Source: Amaurobius ferox
Lineage: Eukaryota > Arthropoda > Arachnida > Araneae > Amaurobiidae
Length of the DNA: 64,000 nucleotides
Direction of reading: 5' to 3'
NCBI GenBank assembly: GCA_951213105.1
Contig: OX578150.1
Span: 20,314,022-20,378,021 of the forward strand
In this document: positions 1 through 12,300 of the stretch, in pieces
Position numbering within the stretch: position 1 is the first letter of the stretch
Layout: the number at the start of each line of letters is the position of its first letter
Program-made: the position numbers and the translations under genes
Notes under the pieces: model-generated
The model's input: only the letters and a program-made list of their open reading frames with translations
Told to the model about the DNA's origin: nothing
Databases searched by the model: none

Positions 1-965
1 TTTTGTTTGCCTCCGAACTAATTTTCAAAAGACTATAATATTTAGCTATTGGATTCAGTTAGTTTAATTTGTTAGTTTTCCCCTGAAAAATTTGAAAAAC
101 CTAATTTGAAGTTAGATAATTTTGTCATGCTGTTTGGTTGGCAATCTTAATTATCCTTCCATCATGTCATTTTGTCTATTCTAGAAATTACCATTGTTAT
201 TTGTACCATCATATATAAAATTCATGAATGTTTTCTTCACAATTTTGCAATTGTTATCTATTTTTGCACCATCTTTAATAATTCTGATAATTGTTTAGGT
301 ATTATATAGTGACTGAAATCATGCAAGCCACAACAATTGGTAACTTGAAACGTTCGAAAGGAATGGATGTTGGTAGGTTATTTATTATTAACAATTAACT
401 AGTTATTTTACTAGTTCTGTTGTTTGTGATCTTATATATAAGAAATAAGAAATGCGAATTTCTGATGTATATTTAAAATTTTTGTAATTTTAAAATGTTG
501 CATTTTTGACTGAAAGAAACATGTTGTACATTGTCTTGAAAATTATGTATTTCTTGCTTTCTAATCAGCTTCTTAACATTGTTTTTCTGCATTTCTTTGT
601 CCCGAGGAGGATGTTTTATACTGACTGTTGTTTGTTCAACATGGCTTTTCTCTCGCCACTTTCACGAAAATCATCTCCTTTTCTCTGTTTTTTTTATTGG
701 CTTAATCATGATTTGAAAGCAGGTACTGTGTCAGTAATAACTCAGAACTGATCGTACTCTGGACATCAGAATGAGGTTTTGCATTCCCCTTTTTGAGCCG
801 GTTTCTTTGTCCTAAATAAATGCATGTTTAAGTTTCTCATGAACAAGATGCCCATGTAATACTTTAAAGAAGAGTCTGAAACTGATGAGTGTGCATTAAA
901 TGCAAATTCACAGTACTAATAAGTATTGCATTCAATCACACCAATAGTTGCACATTCCCTGATGG

Positions 966-1030
966 CCTTCCTGGCCACTCAAACAGCTACTGGTAAACCC
1001 TTGGGTCAGTCGAGTGGTGTGGACCTTCAA
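966..1030 (+). mobile_element. Small hairpin retroposon, copy 1
   Basis: A 65-bp GC-rich unit between imperfect 13-bp direct repeats (953-965 and 1031-1043, C[A/C]NTCCCTGATGG type, 12 of 13 identical). It folds with stems CCACTC/GAGTGG, ACTG/CAGT and ACCC/GGGT. These pairs differ from the other copies on both strands, so pairing is kept by compensatory change. It ends in CCTTCAAC like the other copies. Confidence 0.75.
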
Positions 1031-1114
1031 CACTCCCTGATGGCGCTGGGAAAAAGTTTGAGTTACTTTCTATTTAGACTGTCCGACCTAGCCAAAAGTG
1101 TAAGATATCACTTT

Positions 1115-1170
1115 TTCGGCCGTGCAAACAGATACTTTGCACCTTTGGATAGGTCAGATGGTCTGGGTAG
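1115..1170 (+). mobile_element. Small hairpin retroposon, decayed copy 2
   Basis: It shares CGGCCGTGCAAACAG, CACCTTTGGATAGGTC and GGTCTGGGT with the hairpin at 42131-42201. Stem 1 is partly broken and no clear target duplication is seen. Confidence 0.5.
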
Positions 1171-2811
1171 AAGAATAAAATTTGAATTCAATGATGTGCA
1201 GCTATGGACACTCACAAAAAATTATAAGTGAATACAAATGTCAAAGTATAGAAGATGAGTATTGTATTACAATTAAAATGAGTTAGGTTTAAAAGGTTAC
1301 TAATAGCTAAAAAAGAGACCAAAAACAATGTCAAGAAAAAATAAATTATTGTTTCAAACAAGCTAAAGCACACTGGTTTGTAAATCATCTGTAAGTAGTG
1401 GCAAAAATTTACAGTAGATAACATTTATGTTTAATCCAGTGAAAATTATGAACTTGTGCAGTTTCCATTATAGGTCAATTAGCACTGTTGTACATGTAAT
1501 GCAAGTTGTGAAAAAAAAATGTAGATTTATGCCAATGCTTGGATCACATATACTATGCTGTGCTGACAGGGAGAAGTAGCAAGGAATGTGTTTTCGGCTG
1601 ATCATCATATACAAGAGAGATAACCCCAATAGTATGAAGATGGCAAAATGCAACATATGCATCTGGCACAATGGCTTCAGAAAAACATCAAATCAGGTAG
1701 CCAGATAAATAAAACTTTTTAAAACATGTGAACAATTTTCTAAATGGAAATTCCATAATGGTACTTGAGCAGCCATTAAAATGTAGTTGCTACAAATAAA
1801 CAGGTTTTGGCTACAGATATACACGAAATATTTTACATAATTGAAAGTCAATTTTAAAAACATTAGAATCTATTTTTACAACATTTCAAACATTGTATCA
1901 ACATATAGGTATTAATATCAAAATTTTGTTTTCAAAAAATTTAGAAAATCCAAATTTTGAAAATTTTTGATTTTACACAGAATTATCTTACTTAATAAAA
2001 GAAGATATCTGTGTGTGTCTATCTGTGTGAGCAGTCTGTAGTATGAAATCTAAGTATATGATCAGAAAATTTGTTACATAGGTACTTCTCGACATACTCG
2101 GGTGTACCTGTGTTATAATTTTAAATTGCAAATTAGTTTTATAGTTATTTTATGTTTTAGCTCGATTTACAATGATTTTGGTTGATATTCGCACAAAAAT
2201 CAATTTTTTTTGCAACTTTATATATTATCACAAAATTTCTATCTTGACACCATTGGATGGATCGGAAAATTTTCTTTCAAACAAACTGTGAACTTAATCT
2301 ATATGATTATTAGATGATTTTTAGTGAATTAAAACAAATATATATATACTTACATATGTTTTACATACTTACGTACGTTTTAAACCTCTTTGATTTGTAT
2401 ATTACGGTACACAGAAATTTACTTGCCATCCATTGTTTATTTTTTTTCATCACTTGCTTATAATATCACAGACTACTCCAGAAAACAAATAATTTTATAA
2501 ACCCATCTGTTGATTAATTACTCATATAAACTTATTATCCGTGGTTATCAGGCTGCTAGCAGGCAAGCGATCTCGTTATTACCGGAACTTTTCTACCAAT
2601 TAAAGCCACTTTCCATGTGACAGGGAAATTGTGCTTTTTTTCCAGAGTTGTACTTATTGAAGCCAATACCCACGAACTAGAGTCTTTTCGTGCATTTTAA
2701 ACCTCTTTGATACCTTTTGAACTAAGCTTTAAGTCATGACTTTGCATACTTTTAAAGACTGTATTCATTTTTATGGAATCCTTGCTGAAGTTTTGACACA
2801 CATTTAGACTG

Positions 2812-2875
2812 CCTTCCCGGCCGTCCAAATAGTTGCTCTTAGTCCTCTGGACGAGTCGGACGGTCTGGGTCTTCA
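2812..2875 (+). mobile_element. Small hairpin retroposon, copy 3
   Basis: A 64-bp unit between perfect 14-bp direct repeats ACACATTTAGACTG at 2798-2811 and 2876-2889. Stems: CCGTCC/GGACGG extended by outer CCCGG/TCTGGG, CTC/GAG, and GTCC/GGAC around loop TCT. This is the cleanest copy in the window. Confidence 0.85.
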
Positions 2876-3308
2876 ACACATTTAGACTGACTTCATATCA
2901 TGCACGTGACTTTTTTTTTCGTGTTTTCATGAGAGGTCAAAATGGGTTTTGGTGTTTGTATTATTTATTATTGGGCACTTATTTAGTACCCTGGCAATGC
3001 CACGTAATTCATTCTAGTTTGTTTATAGTTTTCTGATAGAGAAGGGAGAAGTGTTTTACCTGCATCCATAGCTAAGTTGAAATCGTAGATAATTTGATTT
3101 TGGGATTTACAGATTTATTGTAATGCATAGTATCATGGTTAGCACATATATTTTCTTGTATATTTAACTTTATGGTATGCACTTATGGTCTGTGATTATA
3201 TGTATGAACAATGTTCTGTTATAAAGTAACACCAGCTGTAATTTTAAACAGGTATTACTATGTGTACAATATTTTATTGATTTTAAAAATAAATATTTTT
3301 TGTTACAG

Positions 3309-3385
3309 ACAAGGAGTTCAACCCTCAAAAGACCAATAAAGGTGATTTATTACAGGCGAGGAACTTATCTCGATATTTGAACCAA
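3309..3385 (+). CDS. SNX25: SNX25 exon a (linker before RGS)
   Basis: The exon follows a TTGTTACAG acceptor and ends before GTGAGT. It starts with the last two bases of a codon, so an upstream exon exists outside the window. It encodes [17 protein letters not shown] linker followed by [13 protein letters not shown], leading into the RGS region. Confidence 0.82.
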
Positions 3386-6300
3386 GTGAGTGCACATTTC
3401 TAAAAATGTTTTAAACTTTGGATAAATAAAACTTTATGATAGAAGCATGTTAAGGGAACCAAAATGTGATAATGATAAAAAAAATCGATTTTTTACTTAG
3501 CTTTAAAAATAAACCAAGTTCTGCTGATTACAAATATACATACTTTTCGTCTCGCGAAAAATAAAAATTGTAACAAATATCATGTCCATTCTAAAGGCTG
3601 TTCAAAGAGCATTTTATCAAATTATGTTTTTTTATGCTTCAGTACACTCTAGGTAAATTCTATGGTATCTACATTTGTGGAATTTTGCGATGGTATACAA
3701 TTTGTAGTTGTGCATCTAGTAAGCCTAAATTTTTCTGTTTAAATTGCTTGGTATTTTTAAGAAGTGTTATAAGTTTGGAAATTATTATGTATCAATAATA
3801 GGGATATTTTCCAAACTCTTTTTAAAAATACTAAGTGATTTAAATAAAAATGTTTAGGCTCACTGGATGCACAATTATAAATTTTATGCTTTTGCAGTAA
3901 AATTTCATGATTGTAGATGCTATAGAATTTCCATGAAGTGTACCAAAGAAGAAAAAATAACATTTTGAGAAAATGCTCTTTGACCAGTCTTTAGAATGGA
4001 CATAGCACTTGTTTACAATTTTAAGTTAAAAATCTTTACTTTTCTTGAGAGTAGGTATATAAATTATAGGTTCAGGTAGAGTTTCAGGTCTATAAATTAT
4101 AAATTTTTGTAAGCAACAGTTTTTGAGCTACTAAACAAAAAATTGATTGTTTGAATGTTTATCATGTCTTGATCCTCATAACAGAATTAATACAATTTGA
4201 TGTGATGGGCTTATCCATATAGTTATATTAATGTTTCGATACATATCCTTATGATATATTAATATTTCACACTGATATACTTGTATGAGGTACTTGCTAT
4301 GTATTGATGCTCTAACTTTTGATACATATCATATCAATCATTTATTTCTCAATTGGTAATCATTTAATTTTCAATGATATTTTTTAATATTAAAAAAATT
4401 ATAAGTAATGATTTTGTTTTAATGTTAAAAGCAATTTAATTATATTTTTTTTTCTAAAAACTACTTTTGATGAACTTGTAGTTTGTTCTAAAATTGCTGA
4501 GCAGTGTGAAAATTGGGAAAATAACTGCCTTTTAAAAAATACATTCAAAATAGCTATTTTTTACTCTGAATGGCTTTATGATATTCTGCAAATAAGAGTA
4601 ATGTATTAATATTAATTGTGCAGTGATTATTACAATTCTGATTATTTGGAAATTTTGTTAATTCAGATCATTCTCAATCACCATTCACCCATATAAACAA
4701 TATTCTATTATATTTGTTCGTCTCCTTAAGCCAATAATATAGTCAATATACTCTTGAATTGCATCATAATTATCTTTCATATATTATTTTCATAAAGTAT
4801 TCTATAAATATAAATCTATTTCTAATTTAACCTTTGTTTTTTCCAGTTTTAAAATTGTAAAATACAAGATTCAGAGTATTTAATTATCTAGATCAGAAAA
4901 TTGATGATATTGATACAATACAATATCAATACAATGAGGAATGATTGATATGTCATCGATACAATGAGGAGTGATATTCATAAAGTATTGATACTGTTTA
5001 ATACTGCTTAATTGATATTGATACTGTTTAATGATACATACTGTTTAATGATCATTAAACAGTATGTATCAATATTTCATATCAATATACTGCATAATCT
5101 TGCTCATCTCTGATGTACATTTGTATTCTTTCTAGCTTCGCTTTGCTAAGACTCAGTGTGAAAAGCGTCTAAAATCTCTTGGAGGGCCAGACTATGTGAC
5201 ATCACCCCGATCTATGAATGACTCTTTAATGAAAGATAATTCATACATTCCTGGCCAGAAAGTGTTATCCATGTCAGTTATTATGCAGTCCAGTCTCTGC
5301 AGGCGCTACTTCTCCAAGTTTCTACAAAAGGAAGAAGTACATTCATTGTTGGGGTAAGAGCAAGTTCATTTTCATTTATTGACATTGTAAAATAGCAAAT
5401 TATTAGACTTTGTATGAACCAATGTTTTATTTTCCTGCAATATATAGTAAAACCTTGTATAGTGACCACCTAGTCTATGTAGTATGGTATTTAAAGTGAA
5501 ATAAATATGTTTTGCCTGGCATAATATTAAAGAAATTTGTATTTTTTAAGGTTATTTTTATACTTTTGCAGCATAACTTTATCCTTCATGTTACACCCTC
5601 AAAGGGTCACCTTTTTATTGAATATGGGTGTTGCAATCATGAGGTACCTTAAGCAATCTTTTTCTTTTTATTTTCTTTCCTCTTTCTTCCTTTTTTCTTT
5701 TTCCTTTTATCCTTATTTTCTTTTAGGAGGTGAGGCTTTCTTGTAGGTGTTATGAGTCGCTCTGTTGTTCATAATATCTAGTAAATGATGACCCATTTGT
5801 TTATCGCAAATGGATAACCGTGTCCCTGAAAGGGAGGATCCTGGTAATTGTTGGAAACCAACACATTGCTTTGGCCCCTGTTTCAGGTAAACAGGAGGTA
5901 CTGTGTTCCCCAGTGTTTTAATTGGCTAGTTGGTTAGGCTTCCTATCGGCTAGGGGTCATGTTGTGATCATTGATTTACTGGGCATTTCATTAAGGATGA
6001 TAGCTTTTTTGGGGATCAGTCATGAATGTATAGGTTCAACTAACACTGGTGCAGTATCTGTATCCCCTTCTTGAACTCCCTTGTGGGTGGTGCCGTTGGG
6101 TCTGAATTTTTCTATACAACCATGGATAGTGGTCAAAATACCACTTTATCAATGGTGCAACAAATTGTACTGAATCATTTTCAGGTAATGAATGATACTA
6201 AATTTTTCATTTTACATCTTAATATTGCAATTTTTTTTTTTTAAACTTCATCATTCTTGATTCACAAATATTTAGCAATTGCTGCAGGAGATTTGAAATC

Positions 6301-9300
6301 AATTAAAAACTAAGATCTGGGGATCTCCTTGGTATGTGACCAACAGGTAGGTGGTGTTCGATGCATAATAATTCACAAGGAAAGTATTTCCAACAAAGCA
6401 TTTAATCTTGACTTTTGCAACACCAATAATACCACAGCAAATAAAAATGGCTTATTTAAGTTGCCTTGTCAAGCTATATCTACCCAATCCTCTGAGCTGC
6501 TTTCTGTGTCAAATATTTGGGCATACAAAGGTCACTGTCATAGAAAATCTATGACTTGCACACAGTGCTCTGAATTTGGTCAACATTGTTATACCAACAA
6601 TTGTTAGGACTTTAACTCTTTCGCGATTGCGGCATTCCGGAACTGCCGCGGCCCAAAGTACGGAGCGCTTCGCTTCTGAACTGTTTGTTCCCAGGAGACG
6701 GCGATTTTTTTGCGCTAAGCCTAACTCTCGTAATAAATTCACTAAAAATTACCTATTCAACACAGAAATCTACTATTTTCAGGAATAAAAGAAATATTTT
6801 TTTTCTATTTGATGTATATTTTTCAAACAAATCTGAATACAAAGTACTCGTTAGTTGCTCCCATTCTTTTATCCGAAATAAACGAATAATTTCACTGCCT
6901 CTAAAACCCAAACAAAAAAAAATACTTTCTTCTATTCCTATGATTCACCAACAAAATCATAAAGCTGAAATAAAAAAACACCCGAAACTCAATTATAAAA
7001 TTGTTGATGCTGCGAGAATTGCTCTGTCTGTTTATATTACTAAATCACGTTTCACCGCTCCAAATGGAGAAATAATTCATTGGATCCTCCTTATGCCAAG
7101 GTCATGTATCTACAAAATACGTTGAAGTTAGTTCCACGGACATTTAACGCCATTTAGTAGACAAATTAAAACGTTCTATGTGAAAGCACGCATGCGTGCC
7201 ACTCGCCGTTTACGGTAAATTTTCCTCTGTCACGAGTGTGTGCCGTCCATCCTTGAATGCAAGTTCGCAGCCGACACGCGGGCGTGCCAATCGTCTCAAA
7301 AGGGTTAATATTATCCTATGTATTTTATAGTTACACTATTATGTTTTTGTTATATTAATAGTTTTTAACTTTATCTGGATTTTAAACATGGGTTTAACTT
7401 TATCACATCTGTCTGATTATCCATTTTATTGCTATATTACTGTACTGTCTTTTTAAATTTAGTTCATCATGTGTTTGGCACAGCATGCCCTCAACTTGGA
7501 TTTTAAACCATTTTACCCCAATCAACCAACCAATCTTAATTTTACACTTATTTTTATTCACATATCACTTTGATAACTTTTCTTTCATGTCAAGTACAGA
7601 CTCTAATATGTTTATTTTGTTTCCTACTTAGTCAGAAAAAATTTAAATGTCTATGATTTTGAGATACAGCTTAAATTATGGTAAATTCTTACAGATTGAT
7701 GTTGTAACCAATATTGTAGGTGATTTTAGTGTTTGATATGATTTAGAACTTTTATGTAAATTATTTTGACATATTTCACTATTAATATATTTTGCAGGTT
7801 CTGGGAAGCTGTTGAAGATATGAAACAATCCAGAAAAGTAATTGACAATTTATCATATATTTAGATTAAATTTTCATTACCTTTTCATTCAGTTTTTGTA
7901 CCTGTTTTTATCAGAGTTTCCCCCAGGATTAAAAAAGGGCAGGGTGCTGTTACCAGAAAAAGGGCAGTTCTTAATAAAAAAGGTCACATATTTTTTATGT
8001 TTGAATAACATTTATGCTTGGGATTTTTATGACGAAAATCAGAGTTTTGCAAAAAAATGTAAACACTTTTGTCGCGTATACTTCCAAGTCTAATGCACAA
8101 AAATGTAAATATATTTTCTTGTTTTGTAGGAAATAGGGTCAAGATTGTGAATATATAAAATTAATTTCAATTTTTTAATATTTTGAACTTGTTTTTTCAA
8201 AAGTATCTGTCCGAGCAAGTTTTTTTTTTTTTTCATTTTGCTTATTTTCACTCGAAATATCTTCGAAACCATAAAAGACAGATATAAATAGCAAGGGATA
8301 AAAATATGTATTAGGAAACTTAGTTGCTAAATCTATATTAATATTTTTAAAAAGTGCTTATAGTTTTCGAGTAATCGTTTTGTCGAGTTGAAGAAGATTA
8401 AAAATTTCCCCTTTTTTAAGTTTGTAATGCTATCTCAAAAACTAAACCTGTAAACAATTGTGCAAGAATATAGCTCTTTGAAATCTTTACAAGTGTATAT
8501 AATTGGATTTTGGATGAGCTCTTTGTTTGTGAAGTAAAGTGGTTATAATTTCGATATTTTAGTATTTTAACCTGGGTTTTCCAATGTGTGGGAAAGCTTT
8601 AATTTACTTAAAATGTTACTATTGTTTCAGCTGAATCTGTCACTTACTCCTTGGTGAAATATGTGTGCATAAGTATGAGATAATCTTATTTTGTTTAAAA
8701 AATTAGGGCATTAAATGAACTTGGAGATTCTAAAAATGTGTAATGATTGGTTAGGTTTGAACAAAAGAAATGAAAATATACATATTCAAGTACATATTTA
8801 TGTGCCGCCAGACAAGTCTATAGATTATAGGTCAGGTTGATTTCAGGTCAGATAAGTTTAATTTATATACTGAAAAACAAGTTCATAAAATAATTTTATA
8901 TTTTAACCTGAAGTCTATGGTCTATAACATCCAGATAAAATCGTTGTGAAAACTAAAGTACTAACTAGCTATAAACAGTTAGCGAGACATTTGTAGCAAA
9001 TTGGAATCCTGTAAACAATATAAATGAATCTGAAAATATCGAATAGCTTCATTGAACTTTACTGAAGTTTTATTTTACAAAATGTTATTCATTCAAAACC
9101 ATTTTGGCTTTATCGGACTGGAGCCACCACCACTAAGGTATGAAAATGTTTCTTTTGTTGAGAACAAATTTATCATTGAATAAATGCAATTTTTACATCA
9201 AATGCAATTATAGTCTTGAGCAATTGGGTTTATTAGCAATTACAATTATTGAATTTATATAAATTTAGAGTTTATTAAATTTAAAAAGTAGAATATTAAA

Positions 9301-12300
9301 TTTTGATTTTTAGTATTTTCTCATTAGTCAATGAGGTTTGATGATTTTAAGGGATAAGATATATTTAAACGTTAAAAATATTTATTAATTGTTTGTTGTT
9401 ATATATTGATTACAAAAAAAAACAAAAAAACTGATTTAAATAACTAAATAAAATTCTAGAAAGCTCCATAAAATCACCGTATAAAGAAAGTATTGAACAA
9501 TGGATTGGCAAATGTTTAGCTACTAAGTTGATCATTATTCCATGGAGCAGGGTTATTAATAGTGCAAGCAACGTACGTTCGTGTGTCCGCGCAGCATCCG
9601 TATCTTTAGCCGTAAACTCGCGTAACGGACGAGTACGCGAACAACTACTGCATACTAGTACCTCCCTAAAGCCGGCGTATCGTTATTAAATGAGCTTGAT
9701 TATTATTGTTATTGCATGCGTCCGCGGAGCGGGTCAAAGACTAGTCGCTAATATGAGGGGGGTTATTTTGTGTTTCAAATCTGCTATGCGGATGTCGTGC
9801 AACGGGCTAATCTGTTAATCCATAAGCCCGCATAGTGCGCGTGTTCATAACACAATGTCACACGATTTGCATGCGTCTGCACAAGGTATATATCGTTATT
9901 GTATGCGGATTACATACACTCGTTGAAAGAGGGCGCTTAATTTTGTAAATCCACTACACGAATTAAATATGTCGAATCGTTATTGCATGGAGCTGAGTTA
10001 TCGTCATATTATATATAACGCGTACTACATCCGTCTGCGTAGTAGTCGGGTCAGGGCCGCTCATACAAATTTCTGGGTTACCCTTCATATTTCGTTTTCC
10101 TCTTTTGTGCATTCTTCATGTCTTCTCCTCCCTCAAAAAATTATTGGGGGCCTGACGACTTGAGTTGTGTCCGACCCTCCTTATGGGCGGCCGTGGTCAG
10201 ATACACAGTCAATAGCTATTGCATGGCCTGCATTGAGAGCAAATCAGCTACGCGAATTAAATATGTCCGCGTATCATTATTGCATGGAGCACAGTTTTCA
10301 TTATATTGTATATAACGCGTAGTAGTCATATCAGGGCCGCCCATACAAATTCCTCGGTTCCTTTTCATATTTCTCTTTTGTGCATTTTTCATGTCTTCTC
10401 CTCCCTCAAAAATTGTTGGGGAGTCCGGGTCCCACCACTTGAGTGGTGTTCGATCCTCTCTAAGAGCAGCGATGTACAAATACACAGTCGATAGCTATTA
10501 CACAAACAACAAATAGGAGTACTTTTTACCGTGACTTTTGCGCGTAGCGGAGATACGCAGTCTGCAACAAGAAAGCATATTAAGAGAATTTTCAAAAAGC
10601 CACTAGACTGGTAGCTAAACGCAATTAGTAAACAATATAAAGAAAATAAGCTCTCCCATATTTCATTCAAGCCGGCTAAAATCACCGCGCTAATCTAACT
10701 TTTCTCCCCCATGCTTTCTATCATTCTCGGGTTTTGACTGAATCGGCGGAATCAACGTAAACATCTCGCAAATGGCGCAAAGAACCCTAGTCCGGAAGTC
10801 TATATTTTTAAATATTTGTTTTAGAGCAAATATGCGTACGGGGTTTACATTTATAGAATTTTATAACTCAAATGCATATCAAACATGAAATAATTTAACA
10901 AAAATTTAAGTTGAAAAAGAAAACTGTTTTGAAAGTTTTCATCAGATGGAAGAAGGAATGTACGTGCTTAATATTCCCGTTTCCGTTTTGTTTCTTTTAG
11001 GGGAGGAAAGAAGTGATATGAGGCTGTCAATCTTCTTTTTATTGGTACTAGATCACCCTTTTTCTTTCTTTGAAGGAGGAGGGAGCAAGAAGGGGGGGGG
11101 GGGGAGAGACACGATCAAAATTTACGGTAATGAACGCAGAGAAAGGGCTCTGGGACTTATCTGAACTGGTTAAATTTCGTTTGAGGACAGACATTGCTCT
11201 CTTAACAAAAGGCTAAGCAGGGGATCTGATCTGCTAACAAAAGGGCAGGGAGGGCGCTTTTCTCGTACATAGGGCAAGGAGGGCGCTGTTCTGGTAAAAA
11301 AAGGGCAGGCAGGGCGCTGCGCCCTTCCAAAAGTGCCTGGGGGAAACTCTGTTTTTATTACGAAGTGTATTGTTGGAAAAAGGACAATTTTGTCCAGAAC
11401 ACTTGTAAATCAATTAATATTTATTGAAATTTTTCGCATAAATTTTGAATAAGATTTACAGAAGATCTGCAGTATTAACGAATGTATAAATGTTGACTTT
11501 TTGCCATATGCAGCATTAACTGTACTGTGATATGAGGGATAGATAGACATCAATCATATTCACGACCACCCCTTTGTTTTTGCAATAGTCAAATATTACT
11601 TTCATAGCAAATGTAATGCAGTTCTTAACGATTTCTTCACAACCTCATCTAGTATTCTTAAATTTCATTTTCTAATTATAATTATGTAAAGAAATTAAAA
11701 ACCTGATGCAGGGTGTCGAAAGCCCAGACCATCCGACTCGTCCGTGGACTTAGAGTAGCAATTTGGATGGCCGGCCTGATGCAGGGTGTAAAATAACTAG
11801 TATTACATTGCAGATTGTGATGCACGGTGTAATATAACTAGTATCACATTGCAGTTTGTGATACAAAATGTGCAGATTAGGATGGGACTTTTATTTGTAT
11901 TGTAAAAGTGTGATACATTATTTAAAAAAAAAATGTAGTGAGATGGAAACTTATTTTCTTGTAAATCTTTCACATATCAGAGCAAATGTTTCGCCTCCAA
12001 GTGACATATGTCAAAATTCCTTGAAAACAATGACTAAATTTGTGTCTGCTCAGACTCATTTATGCAAAACTAATTAAAGATTTTGCCATGATAATAGTTA
12101 AAACTGATTTTAAATATAGGATGAGTTCTGTTGCATTAAATTGTTTTCTGAGAATAATTTTGGAAGGACTTGAGCTTCACAATTTTCAACAAGACGGATA
12201 TATTCTTAAAGAACAAACTGCTCTGTATGAATATGAAGCCTTATGGTAAAAGAAAACTTTTCTTTAGTGACAATGAGAGGGAGTAGTCATAAGTAAATTT

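Larger units (their letters stand above)
1..3308. other. Intron upstream of first visible SNX25 exon
   Basis: No coding exon was recognised here. The stretch is AT-rich with three small hairpin retroposons (966, 1115, 2812) and a decayed repeat at about 1980-2720 that contains a GTGTGTCTATCTGTG tract and two copies of TTTTAAACCTCTTTGAT. The missing PXA exons of SNX25 must lie further upstream or are too diverged to see. Confidence 0.5.
7912..11350. mobile_element. 3.4-kb hAT-like element without recognisable transposase
   Basis: The ends are CAGAGTTTCCCCCAGG (7912) and, inverted, AGAGTTTCCCCCAGG (ending 11350). They are flanked by identical 8-bp duplications GTTTTTAT at 7904-7911 and 11351-11358, as hAT transposons make. 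Next to both ends are AGGGCAGG/GGCGC-rich blocks. The 3439-bp interior has no convincing protein: it is AT-rich to about 9530, then unusually CpG-rich (9540-10560), with an 11-bp G run near 11091. It may be a non-autonomous element with captured DNA. Confidence 0.8.

Noticed and set aside
966..2890. Small hairpins as hammerhead ribozymes
   Set aside because: GTCC..GGACGA resembles hammerhead stem II, but the required CTGATGA and GAAA core words are absent in every copy.
10118..10685. Overlapping open frames on both strands in the CpG-rich block
   Set aside because: All are short and overlap each other on both strands of the tandem duplication; none has a recognisable motif.
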